DNA of 64,000 nucleotides, taken from contig CAKZLO010000035.1 of the NCBI GenBank assembly GCA_937127125.1, positions 124,001-188,000 on the forward strand, read 5' to 3'. Positions 17,297-25,350 of this stretch are shown in pieces. The stretch comes from an uncultured Ardenticatenia bacterium (GTDB taxonomy: Bacteria; Chloroflexota; Anaerolineae; 4572-78; NAK82). Positions within the stretch are counted from its first letter, which is position 1; the number at the start of each line of letters is the position of its first letter. Position numbers and translations under genes: made by a program. The notes under the pieces were generated by a model that did not search any database, was not told the DNA's origin, and saw only the letters and a list, made by a program, of their open reading frames with translations.

Positions 17297-17906
17297 TAGA
17301 AACAACTGGACTAGAGGCACAATCTAGGCCATGCATATAAACTGAAACCATAGCAATAGCACAGCAGAAGCGGTTCTCGGTCTCAGCTATGTTTTGATAC
17401 GCTTACACAATCGCACCGTATCCACATTCGTCCGAGAAGAATCGTCTGGATCTCCTCGCTGTCCGGCCAGCGAGTACAGCTCAGTCAGGATGTACTCCCA
17501 AATGTACATGCTGCACCAGCGTTGAAAGCAACCTCAGAGTGCACTTCATCACGTGCCGATCTGGCAATTCGCTTCACGGAGCGCCAACATGCAGGATCTG
17601 CAGAATGTCTTTAAACACTGTCCTATTGATTTGTGAGACAGTCACGCTGTGATAAGTTCCTGCGGCGGCAGCGGTTACAGCCGTGCCGCCGCCTATTGTC
17701 CGTCTGTCTGATCGCCCCTACTCATGCTCACCTTTGTTCGCACTCACTAAGAAACTTGCGCATACTGGCCGGTGTCGGAGGAACACTGGGCGATGGTGTG
17801 TTCTCGGCTGCACACTAACCCCAACGCAGGTACCTAAAAACTCCCCAAGGATTACCCCAATAGGCAATGACCAATCCAGGGATATTGCGACATAACTATG
17901 GCAACA
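17297..17906. other. Gene-free stretch between two divergent-function blocks
   Basis: About 600 bases between the first DeoR promoter and the end of the second dehydrogenase gene. Short frames here lack ribosome sites and family matches. No terminator with a T-run was recognised for the minus-strand gene that ends at 17907. Confidence 0.35.
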
Positions 17907-19055
17907 TCAGCTCACCGCAACTACCTGACCGCTGCGATGCGACTCAAGCGCAGCCGTGAAAAGACGATGGCTCTCCGCTGCTTCCTCGGGGGTCGCACAG
18001 TAGAAGGGCTGTCGCATATCCTGGCCGTTTACCAGTTCATCACAGAAAGCCGCCCACATTTGCAAAATCGAGTCGGAGAAACCGAACTCGAAGATACTTC
18101 CCGTTATGGCCGGATAGGCGGACTGGTAAGGAACATCAATCACCTGCCACACCTGATCCTGTCCGGGGGAATATGGTAACCAGGTCATTTGCTTGGGGTT
18201 CTTTGTGCTGAACTCGACGGAAAGCGCTGTGCCAGCAATACGGATAAACCACGTGTTGGCATGCCCCGGAGCGATGCGCTTCATCGACAACAGCATAGGA
18301 AATTCTTGACCATCAACGGCAGCTTCGCAGGCTAGAATGGCATTATCCCACGTCTCACATGGCACCATTGCGCCAGTCTTGTCCGGTCGCTCCCTGACAA
18401 TCTTGGAGAGTAATGCACGCACGTTGCGCGGTTTACACCCGTATCGCAACGGCATGTGCACCACATGCATGCCGAGATCGCCCATACAGCCGTACTCACC
18501 GTTGGTTTCACAGCGCCGTTTCCAGTTGATGGGTTTGTGGGGATTGAGATCACTGCTGTGCCAGAAACCAGCCTCCATTTCAATGATGCGGCCGAAACGT
18601 CCCTCGCGCATCCATTGGCCAATACGATATGCACCTGGATGGAAGGGGAACTCCGACGAGCAGCGCACCAGCACCTCAGGATGCCTGGCAGCCGCTGCCA
18701 AAATCGCTTGGTTGGCCTCTAGATCGATCCCGAACGGTTTCTCGCCCATCAAGTGCTTGCCCGCCTCGATGATGTCGATGTACATCTGAGCGTGCAAGTT
18801 GTGAGGCACGGCGCAGTATATCGCCTCAATCTGCGCCTCGTTTAACAGATCACGGTAATCCGTTGTGATCAGACGCACCGAGGCGATGTTGTCGCGAAAC
18901 CAGTGCGCAGCTGCTATATTTGTGTCACAGGCAGCAATGATCTGGGGCTCAAAGTCAAGGTCAAGCAGATGGCACCACCGACTGACAGCGCTGGCAAATT
19001 CACGCCCCATCAGGCCGCAGCCGATCAAGCCGAAGCGGATGATCCTTTTGCTCAT
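17907..19055 (-). CDS. Gfo/Idh/MocA family oxidoreductase (second)
   Basis: 382 residues. The Rossmann start is RFGLIGCGLMGREFASAVS; the family motif GKHLMGEKPFGIDLEANQ supplies the conserved KP; and GDLGMHVVHMPLRYG carries the catalytic His. It is clearly distinct from the dehydrogenase at 15200, so the pathway has two redox steps or two substrates. Its ATG is one base after the aminotransferase stop, which indicates one transcript and coupled translation. The likely substrate is a sugar, inosose or keto-sugar linked to the isomerase and aminotransferase upstream. Confidence 0.9.
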   Translation of the reverse strand: MSKRIIRFGLIGCGLMGREFASAVSRWCHLLDLDFEPQIIAACDTNIAAAHWFRDNIASVRLITTDYRDLLNEAQIEAIYCAVPHNLHAQMYIDIIEAGKHLMGEKPFGIDLEANQAILAAAARHPEVLVRCSSEFPFHPGAYRIGQWMREGRFGRIIEMEAGFWHSSDLNPHKPINWKRRCETNGEYGCMGDLGMHVVHMPLRYGCKPRNVRALLSKIVRERPDKTGAMVPCETWDNAILACEAAVDGQEFPMLLSMKRIAPGHANTWFIRIAGTALSVEFSTKNPKQMTWLPYSPGQDQVWQVIDVPYQSAYPAITGSIFEFGFSDSILQMWAAFCDELVNGQDMRQPFYCATPEEAAESHRLFTAALESHRSGQVVAVS

Positions 19056-19056
19056 C

Positions 19057-20424
19057 TCAGAAGTACCCGAACTCCTTTTCTGTCTCGTAGATGCTCTCCT
19101 CGATGATGTCCATCGCCTTGAGCGCGATCTCGTCTTGCATAATCATCGGCGGAGACATACGCAGAATGTGCCACGCAGGTATCCATGCCACACCCTTGGA
19201 GAAAGCCTTTTGATACACAATCCGCCCAGCTTCCTCAAAAGGTTCCCGGGTGGTCTTGTCCTTGACTAGCTCAATGCCAAGCAAGCAGCCTACGCCACGC
19301 ACGTCACCTACGATGGGATGACGCGCCTGCATCTCGCGCATGCGTTTGAGCAGCAGATTGCCCAAGTGGGTGGCACGTTCGCAAATGTTCTCCTCTTCGA
19401 TCACCTGAATCGAAGCCAGTGCTGCGGCGCATGCCATCGGATTGCCACCGTAAGAAGTGGAAGCACTGATGGTCTCGACCTTGTCTTTATAGCGTTCACT
19501 GACCAACATAGCGGTTACAGGGAAGCCGTTTCCAAAGCCTTTGCCCAGTGTCATCACGTCCGGCACTGTGTTCCAGTGTTCCATAGCGAACATTTTGCCG
19601 GTGCGTCCCATACAGGTGAGCACCTCGTCGGCCATCAGCAAGATGCCAAATTCATCGCACAGAGCGCGAATCTTTTGGATCCAACCATCCGGCGGCACAA
19701 CCGAACCGCCCCATCCCTGTATAGGCTCGAGCACAATGGCTGCCACGCGACCTGCTGTCTCTTCCTTGATAACTGTGCGGATGTAGTCCACACAGTAGAT
19801 GCCGCAGTCCGGGTAAGTCATCTTGAACGCGCAACGATAGCAGTTGCCGCGCGGTACTAAGAAGAAGCCTGGCGCGCGCAAGCCCTGGCTGGGATCCAGC
19901 CGTCCGCACCCTACAGCCCCCATTGTCTTGCCGTGAAAGTCCATGTGGAATGAAATAAACTCGAACTTGCCTGTCGCGGCGCGACACATGCGCAACCCTG
20001 CTTCCACCGCAGCGGTTCCGCTGTCGTAAAACTGCACGCCGCTCAGCTTGCGATCCCCCTCTCCCATGGTGATTTCGGCGAGCTTCTCCAGCAGCTGGGT
20101 ACGAATAGGGGTGGTAAAATCGTGGGCGTTCATCAGCGTTGCAGCATATTTCTGTACCGCTTCAGTGACCTTAGGATGGCAGTGTCCCAAGCCAGTAACG
20201 TAGATGCCGGAGGAGAAGTCAATATAGGTATTCCCGTCCACGTCGGTCAGCGTCACGCCGTGCCCCTTCTCGAAGACAACCGGGAACAGGCGCACTTGAG
20301 AAGAGTACCCTTTCATGTACTTCGACGCACGCGCGTGATAGTCGCGTGACTTAGGCCCTGGCGGAGGCACTTTGATGACAGGTACGCTATCAACTGGAAT
20401 GTCGGCCCAATATTTTTGTGACAT
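19057..20424 (-). CDS. Class III aminotransferase (second)
   Basis: 455 residues, class III PLP aminotransferase. The segments are FYDSGTAAVEAGLRMCRAAT, FHMDFHGKTMGA, ILLMADEVLTCMGRTGKMF, and the PLP lysine in MTLGKGFGNGFPVTAML. A cysteine-rich loop, GNCYRCAFKMTYPDCGIYC, has four cysteines in CxxC and CxxxC spacing. That is a possible metal or disulfide site, though similar loops occur in archaeal-type relatives. GAAGGGAG precedes the ATG. Its neighbours are the fucose-isomerase-like gene (97 bases upstream) and a Gfo/Idh/MocA dehydrogenase, so an amino sugar or amino-cyclitol is a reasonable substrate guess; acetylornithine or GABA activity is not supported by context. Confidence 0.88.
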   Translation of the reverse strand: MSQKYWADIPVDSVPVIKVPPPGPKSRDYHARASKYMKGYSSQVRLFPVVFEKGHGVTLTDVDGNTYIDFSSGIYVTGLGHCHPKVTEAVQKYAATLMNAHDFTTPIRTQLLEKLAEITMGEGDRKLSGVQFYDSGTAAVEAGLRMCRAATGKFEFISFHMDFHGKTMGAVGCGRLDPSQGLRAPGFFLVPRGNCYRCAFKMTYPDCGIYCVDYIRTVIKEETAGRVAAIVLEPIQGWGGSVVPPDGWIQKIRALCDEFGILLMADEVLTCMGRTGKMFAMEHWNTVPDVMTLGKGFGNGFPVTAMLVSERYKDKVETISASTSYGGNPMACAAALASIQVIEEENICERATHLGNLLLKRMREMQARHPIVGDVRGVGCLLGIELVKDKTTREPFEEAGRIVYQKAFSKGVAWIPAWHILRMSPPMIMQDEIALKAMDIIEESIYETEKEFGYF

Positions 20425-20521
20425 ATGATTTCTCCCTTCAAACGTGAAGTGTTACGCGAAGTTTCTTACCATCTGGTGTGAATTGTGTGTATGCCGTGGC
20501 CCATATCGCCATAGCACTGAA

Positions 20522-21856
20522 TCAGTCGTTGATGATCTCTATATCCAGCAGTCGGCAAAGGACCTTTATCTCCTCACGCACATCGCCATATGCAATGGCG
20601 TAATGTTGACTCGGCACGTGCTGCATGAAGTCATCTACATCGCCATCTAAGGCGATTTTCACAAAAGGATAGGTGGGGCAACCCATTTCGCGGAACGGTG
20701 GTGGCAACTCAGCATCTCCGGCGGCGACGTGCAGTTTAAAGTGTCCACGACGTGCGCCTAGCCGGAGCAGAGTCACCCTGCCCGGTTTATAGGGCGAGCT
20801 ATTCAGCAGACCTTCGTAGAGAGCTGTGTGCTTGTTAATAGCTGGCGCAGCGGCCGCATAACTGAGCGGCGCGAAACCACACGCTCCCAGTAGGATGTAG
20901 GTCTCTGTGGCATCGTGCAGATCTCCATAGCTGGTTGGTTCGCCGGTGAGGTAATGGAGAATAAGTTGAGATACCACCAGGGGCAGGTCACCCTCGCAAC
21001 TGACCACGCGCCGATCACCCAGAATGGAAAGCGGTAAACAGGGCGCCAGGCCAAACGTGCGCGACAACTCATACTGGCATTTGATGGTGAGCGCATCCCA
21101 GCCGTGTTTCTCGGCAATACGATCAATCGCAAGGGCCATGCGAAACGCTTTGCGCAAGTCTGTGAGTGAGACTCCCGCCCCCAGCTGCCAGCTTTCCGTC
21201 TGCTTCAGCCATTCTTCCACTTCATCGTCGCCAGTCTTCTCATAGCGCACCACCACTTCGTACTGATCGAGGTGATCGATCTCCGGACCCAGCTGACACC
21301 GCAATTGGGTATGATCTATGGTACCAGTGTACATCCCCATCGAAGCATAGCCGAGTAAACCGATGCGAGCTTCCGACAGTTTTCGTCTTGCTGATGCGGC
21401 GCGTGTGAACTTGCAAATGCGCTCCAGCAGCGTCAGTTCTCCCGGCATCCCGTACACAAAAGCGAAGCGTGCCCCCATTTCTTCCAATGTCTCGCGCAGT
21501 ACACCTGCCGCCGGCAGCGCACCCAACGTCAATCCAATCTCATCTTCAAAGAAGACGGTATGGCTCCACAACAGAATAGGCTCGCTAAAAAACGGACGTA
21601 AGGTGGCCACAAACAACGGTGCTTCTACCCAACTGACCACCAAAGCAATGATTGCATCATAGGATGTTGCGCGTAGCATATGAAGTACTGGCGCAACATC
21701 GGGCGGGGTCATCACCGTCGGAGCCGCGGTGACCCGTAATCCACTGGTCTGCAACGCGTGAAGCGATGCCTCAATCTGCCGTTGCACATCTGCAGCAGGA
21801 TAATCCGGATAGGCAAAGGGAACTACTATTACCGACGGAGGTGCCAGTTCTAGCAT
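20522..21856 (-). CDS. L-fucose/L-arabinose isomerase-like protein
   Basis: About 444 residues resembling the fucose/arabinose isomerase superfamily. It has an N-terminal Rossmann-like region (IIALVVSWVEAPLFVATLRP), the middle segment ALTIKCQYELSRTFGLAPC, the typical CEGDLPLVVSQLIL where family members place a metal-binding acid, and GHFKLHVAAGDAELP. ATG 21856 has AAGGGGAAG upstream. A longer GTG start at 21940 has no ribosome site and adds a lysine/arginine-rich tail unlike the family. It would interconvert an aldose and a ketose, but many members of this group have unassigned substrates. It is the first gene of a three-gene minus-strand operon from the promoter at 21985-22013. Confidence 0.82.
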   Translation of the reverse strand: MLELAPPSVIVVPFAYPDYPAADVQRQIEASLHALQTSGLRVTAAPTVMTPPDVAPVLHMLRATSYDAIIALVVSWVEAPLFVATLRPFFSEPILLWSHTVFFEDEIGLTLGALPAAGVLRETLEEMGARFAFVYGMPGELTLLERICKFTRAASARRKLSEARIGLLGYASMGMYTGTIDHTQLRCQLGPEIDHLDQYEVVVRYEKTGDDEVEEWLKQTESWQLGAGVSLTDLRKAFRMALAIDRIAEKHGWDALTIKCQYELSRTFGLAPCLPLSILGDRRVVSCEGDLPLVVSQLILHYLTGEPTSYGDLHDATETYILLGACGFAPLSYAAAAPAINKHTALYEGLLNSSPYKPGRVTLLRLGARRGHFKLHVAAGDAELPPPFREMGCPTYPFVKIALDGDVDDFMQHVPSQHYAIAYGDVREEIKVLCRLLDIEIIND

Positions 21857-21976
21857 CTGGACTTCCCCTTCTGGTGGAACATTCACGCTAACACTTGCTC
21901 GGGAGCGTTTTTTTTTCTCTCTTGACACGGTGAAAGCCACGAAATTGAGATATGAAACGTTCAGTTTAAAATTACC

Positions 21977-22070
21977 CGAAGATCATTATACCATATATCT
22001 GATCACTTGTCAACACAATATTGACACAATCGAAACATTATGCTAAAATATGATCGTTCAAATTCGAAAC
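21977..22070. promoter_or_regulatory. Back-to-back sigma70 promoters with GAAAC and CGAAGAT motifs
   Basis: Minus strand: TTGACA (22013-22008), 17 bases, TATAAT (21990-21985), both boxes perfect. Plus strand: TTGACA (22021-22026), 17 bases, TAAAAT (22044-22049). The two -35 boxes are seven bases apart. CGAAAC occurs at 22031-22036 inside the plus spacer and again at 22065-22070 near the start site, 34 bases apart. CGAAGATCATTAT at 21977-21989 covers the minus -10 box and matches the motif at 17258-17270. With the DeoR gene transcribed from the plus promoter, repression at these sites is the simplest reading. Confidence 0.75.
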
Positions 22071-22116
22071 ATAAATTTACGAGTTGGGTAGACCTTTCAA
22101 TAGGGGGATACTAGCT

Positions 22117-22917
22117 GTGGCTACACTGGCAGCTGAGCGGCGCAGCGCAATCTTGCAGCTTCTGACACGCAGCCCATCACTGCGCGTGGCAGAGCTAAGT
22201 GCTTATTTCGGGGTTTCGGAGGTGTCTATCCGCCGTGATCTCCAGCAGCTGGCACGAGCGGGTTTGCTACGGCGCGTGCATGGTGGTGTCGTAGCAAACA
22301 GCCCTGCGCCCAATCTGCACCCTAAGCTCACCCCTTTCCTCATCGAGCAGATGGAGTATCGCCGCGAGGTCAAAGAAAGAATAGGGCGGGCAGCGGCGCA
22401 ACTGGTGCGCCCCGGTCAGCATATTATGTTCGATGCTGGCACTACGACGTTGCAGGTGGCGCGCTCGATCCCCACCGAGCTACTGAGCAATGGCAATCTC
22501 ACCGTGATCACCTGTTCCTTGCTGGTGGCAATGGAGCTGGGTGCATGGCGTGGTGTGAATGTCATCTTGCTGGGAGGACTTTACCAGCACGACTTCTACA
22601 TGAATGTCACTGGCCCCAAGACCATCGAGTCGCTGCGTGGACTACACGCCGATATCTTATTCCTAGGCGCCGATGGTATCAGCATCTCACACGGGGTGAC
22701 CATCGCGCATAATCTAATGGAAGCAGAAACGGACAAGGTGATGATCGCTTCGGCGTCACGCGTTGTGGTGGTGGCCGATTCCAGCAAGATCGGTCAGATC
22801 GGCCTTACTAGCATCCTGCCCCTCTCCGGCATTCACACTCTGGTCACGGACAGCGATGCGCCTGCCGATTTCCTGGATCACGCACGCCGAGAGGGCGTTG
22901 AGGTGATTGTCGTCTGA
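22117..22917 (+). CDS. DeoR-family transcriptional regulator (second paralogue)
   Basis: 266 residues. I place the start at GTG 22117, which has GGGGGA eight bases upstream; the TTG at 22084 has none. The helix-turn-helix is LRVAELSAYFGVSEVSIRRD; the sensor domain has IMFDAGTTTLQVA, ITCSLLVAMELG, ILFLGADGISISHGVT and VVVADSSKIGQIG. It is a paralogue of the protein at 16357: both share the RRDL and GADG signatures and the ending GVEVIVV/GVEVVVV. It is divergent from the isomerase operon and co-directional with the kinase, and it probably represses both from the shared promoter region. Confidence 0.92.
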   Translation: MATLAAERRSAILQLLTRSPSLRVAELSAYFGVSEVSIRRDLQQLARAGLLRRVHGGVVANSPAPNLHPKLTPFLIEQMEYRREVKERIGRAAAQLVRPGQHIMFDAGTTTLQVARSIPTELLSNGNLTVITCSLLVAMELGAWRGVNVILLGGLYQHDFYMNVTGPKTIESLRGLHADILFLGADGISISHGVTIAHNLMEAETDKVMIASASRVVVVADSSKIGQIGLTSILPLSGIHTLVTDSDAPADFLDHARREGVEVIVV

Positions 22918-23059
22918 CGGTGGGAAGATCGTCCCTGCGCAACAGCCTGCAGCATAACGCAAGTCTGAGCTGGCACATCTTATTCATAGAGAGAACGCGA
23001 CCAACGACTACTTCCTGGACCAAAAGAGCTCCAGCTTAGCTGCCAGAAGGGAACGGAAA

Positions 23060-24619
23060 ATGAGTGAAACATACCTGTTGGGCCTCGATCTTGGAATCTC
23101 CTCGCTCAAGGCTGCGTTGTTCACCACCGAGGGGGAGCTGGTGCACGTAGAACAGGACGAATATATGATCTACCCGGAAGGGGATCGGGTGGAAGTCGAT
23201 CCACAGATCTATTGGGAACCTATGGCGCGCACTATCCGCCGCCTTCTGGCCCATTGGGGCCGCGATCCGGGATCGATCGTAGCAGTGTCTGTATCAAGCC
23301 ATGCCGAAACCGTAATCCCTATGACAGCGGACGGACATCCTGCACGCAAAGCTCTGGTATGGATGGACAACCGTTCCCAGCCGGAGGCTGACGAACTGGT
23401 GCAGCAGATGGGGTTGCACAAAGTGCTGGAGATCAGCGGGCAACCCGACATCGGCCCCATCTGGCCAGCCACTAAGTTTCGCTGGCTGAGCAAGTACGAG
23501 CCAGAGACAGTGCGACGCACTGCCGCCTTCCTCCTGCCAGAGGATTACCTCTTGTTTAGGTTGAGCGGCAAGTTTGCAGGCGAGTATTCGCTGTGGTCTT
23601 CTTCGCTGGTGCTGGACATCCGACGCAAGGTGCTCTCAGAGGAAATGTTAGCCTTCGCTGGCATTTCTGCACAGCAAATCCCACCGCTCTACCCTTCAGG
23701 GACAGCGATCGGCACCGTCTGTGCCGAATGTGCCGCCGAAACCGGCCTCAGCACACGAACGGTAGTGGTGACAGGGGCTATTGACCAGGCGTGCGCTGCA
23801 ATCGCCGCCGGTAATGTGCGACCCGGCATTGTGACCGAAAGCACAGGTTCAGTGTTGGCATTGGTCGCTACGATTGCCGAACCCATCTTCGATGCCGAGA
23901 CGCGCGTGCCATGCCACATCCATGCCCTGCCGGACATGTACTGTCTGCTGCCGTGGAACACCACCGGAGGCCTGACACTCAAATGGTTCAAAGATCGTTT
24001 CGCCATCGATATCAAGGAGCAAGCTGAGGCAAGCGGTCAGGACGTATACACCCTTCTCACCAATGCAGCAGAGCAGATCCCACCGGGCAGTGACGGGCTG
24101 ATTATGTTGCCTCACTTGGAGGGAGCCTTCTTCCCGGAATACAACAACCAAGCACGCGGGGTGTTCTTCGGCTTCACTCTCAGCCACACGCGCGCTCACT
24201 TCACACGTGCAATTATGGAAGCTGTCGCGTATATGATTCGGCGCGATCTGGAGGGCCTGACACGCCTGGGCGTCGTGGCGAACGAGCTGCGTGTGTTAGG
24301 AGGTGGTGCCAAGAGCCGACTCTGGTCACAAATCAAAGCAGACGTGTGCAACCTGCCAGTAGTGATGCCCAGTCACGGCGAAGCAGCTGTGTTAGGTGCG
24401 GCCATGCTGGCAGCTGTGGGGATTGGTTTGTTTCCGGATATCCCATCCGCAGCACGCTTGATGGTGAAGGAAGGAGAACGCGTGCAACCCAGTACCACTG
24501 CACACGCTATTTATGACGCTGCATACCAGCTGTATCTGGACTTATACAAGGCTGTGGAAAGTCTTTACCCGCACTGCACTGCCATCCAGAACACAGCAAA
24601 GAGCCAGACACCGTCTTAA
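23060..24619 (+). CDS. FGGY-family carbohydrate kinase (XylB/GntK-like)
   Basis: 519 residues, FGGY kinase with two actin-like domains. Seen are the N-terminal phosphate loop LGLDLGISSLKAALF, SSHAETVIPM and VWMDNRSQPEADEL, the hinge GAIDQACAAIAAGNVRPG, TESTGSVLALV, and the adenosine motif ELRVLGGGAKSRLWSQIKAD. The ATG has an AAGGGAACGG site. FGGY kinases phosphorylate xylulose, gluconate, fuculose, ribulose and related substrates; the exact sugar is not decided by sequence alone. It follows the second DeoR gene by 142 bases. With the isomerase and aldolase it makes an isomerise, phosphorylate, cleave sequence plausible. Confidence 0.92.
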   Translation: MSETYLLGLDLGISSLKAALFTTEGELVHVEQDEYMIYPEGDRVEVDPQIYWEPMARTIRRLLAHWGRDPGSIVAVSVSSHAETVIPMTADGHPARKALVWMDNRSQPEADELVQQMGLHKVLEISGQPDIGPIWPATKFRWLSKYEPETVRRTAAFLLPEDYLLFRLSGKFAGEYSLWSSSLVLDIRRKVLSEEMLAFAGISAQQIPPLYPSGTAIGTVCAECAAETGLSTRTVVVTGAIDQACAAIAAGNVRPGIVTESTGSVLALVATIAEPIFDAETRVPCHIHALPDMYCLLPWNTTGGLTLKWFKDRFAIDIKEQAEASGQDVYTLLTNAAEQIPPGSDGLIMLPHLEGAFFPEYNNQARGVFFGFTLSHTRAHFTRAIMEAVAYMIRRDLEGLTRLGVVANELRVLGGGAKSRLWSQIKADVCNLPVVMPSHGEAAVLGAAMLAAVGIGLFPDIPSAARLMVKEGERVQPSTTAHAIYDAAYQLYLDLYKAVESLYPHCTAIQNTAKSQTPS

Positions 24620-24669
24620 TGGATTAGAGAACATAGCCAGCGCGGACAAGCGTGGCGAGGTTAATGAAG

Positions 24670-24702
24670 AGAAGCAGCCCGCCTTCCCGGCGAGCTGCTT
24701 CT
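24670..24702. terminator. Bidirectional terminator-like hairpin
   Basis: AGAAGCAGC (24670-24678) pairs with GCTGCTTCT (24694-24702), with an inner GCC/GGC stem between them. It sits between the convergent kinase and lipoprotein genes, 50 bases after one stop and 13 bases after the other. On the plus strand it is followed by GGTATTTT. It could end transcription from both sides. Confidence 0.6.
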
Positions 24703-24715
24703 GGTATTTTCGGAA

Positions 24716-25246
24716 TCAGCCGCTCGAGCTTCCCCTTAAGGAGCTGCTGGGTGCTGGGGTTGCCTCAAGGTTCACACGAGCGTAGAAGATCTGTGTTTTG
24801 GCAGACTTGTCATCACGGAGCAACAGGATGACGAGCCCAACTTCCCGATTGCCCTCCTGTTTCGAGAAGAAGCACATATCCTCCACCGGATTCTGCTCCT
24901 TGGACTCTCCGGATGATGCGATGCTGCAACCGGTCGACGACTCTGGGTTCCAGCCAGAAGCGGCCATACGATCCTTGGTGTAGAAATCCTTCACTGCCTG
25001 GATCGGCTGAGGTGTGGTATAAACGATAAACTCCAGCTGGCCGCGCAGCATCGCCTGCAATGCGATACGCGCTGGCAAAGGTAGATCGATGTTCTCACGG
25101 AGAGCGCCTTCGAACGGCGGCACATCAGGCCACAACGCCGATACAGTGCCGGCAGAACCACCACCCGGGATCAGGCTGGTCAGGTTGCAGGCCGTGACAA
25201 AGACCAGCAGGACGAGGGACAGGGCCACTACACTTCGAGTTTTCAT
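24716..25246 (-). CDS. Small lipoprotein of unknown function
   Basis: 176 residues. It starts with a lipoprotein signal, KTRSVVALSLVLLVFVTAC, with the lipobox VTAC placing the lipid on Cys20. The mature part begins with a Gly/Ser linker and then has a compact region including AIQAVKDFYTKDRMAASGW-like sequence (residues about 83-99) and two further cysteines (about 106 and 125). The tail is Ser/Gly-rich. The pattern of a short helix after a beta pair, then DFY, is common in small Chloroflexota lipoproteins, but I recognise no named family. The site CCAGGAGG lies eight bases upstream of the ATG. It is probably transcribed alone from the promoter at 25301-25329. Confidence 0.75.
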   Translation of the reverse strand: MKTRSVVALSLVLLVFVTACNLTSLIPGGGSAGTVSALWPDVPPFEGALRENIDLPLPARIALQAMLRGQLEFIVYTTPQPIQAVKDFYTKDRMAASGWNPESSTGCSIASSGESKEQNPVEDMCFFSKQEGNREVGLVILLLRDDKSAKTQIFYARVNLEATPAPSSSLRGSSSG

Positions 25247-25300
25247 AGAAGACCTCCTGGGTCATAGACCCGGCACTAAAGAATTAGATAATCTAGGTTA

Positions 25301-25329
25301 ACTATATAATATACTGAGCCAGCGGTCAA
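25301..25329 (-). promoter_or_regulatory. Sigma70 promoter of the lipoprotein gene
   Basis: On the minus strand TTGACC (25329-25324), 17 bases and TATAGT (25306-25301), with a start near 25294. The roughly 48-base leader contains a small inverted repeat GGGTC-ATA-GACCC (25259-25271) just ahead of the ribosome site. Confidence 0.65.
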
Positions 25330-25350
25330 GCTGAGCAGCAAGTGTGATAA

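Noticed and set aside
10383-24619. Sulfoquinovose or AI-2 breakdown as the named pathway
   Set aside because: An isomerase, kinase and aldolase are present, but there is no glycosidase, sulfo-sugar-specific protein, or LsrG/LsrK-like gene to support either.
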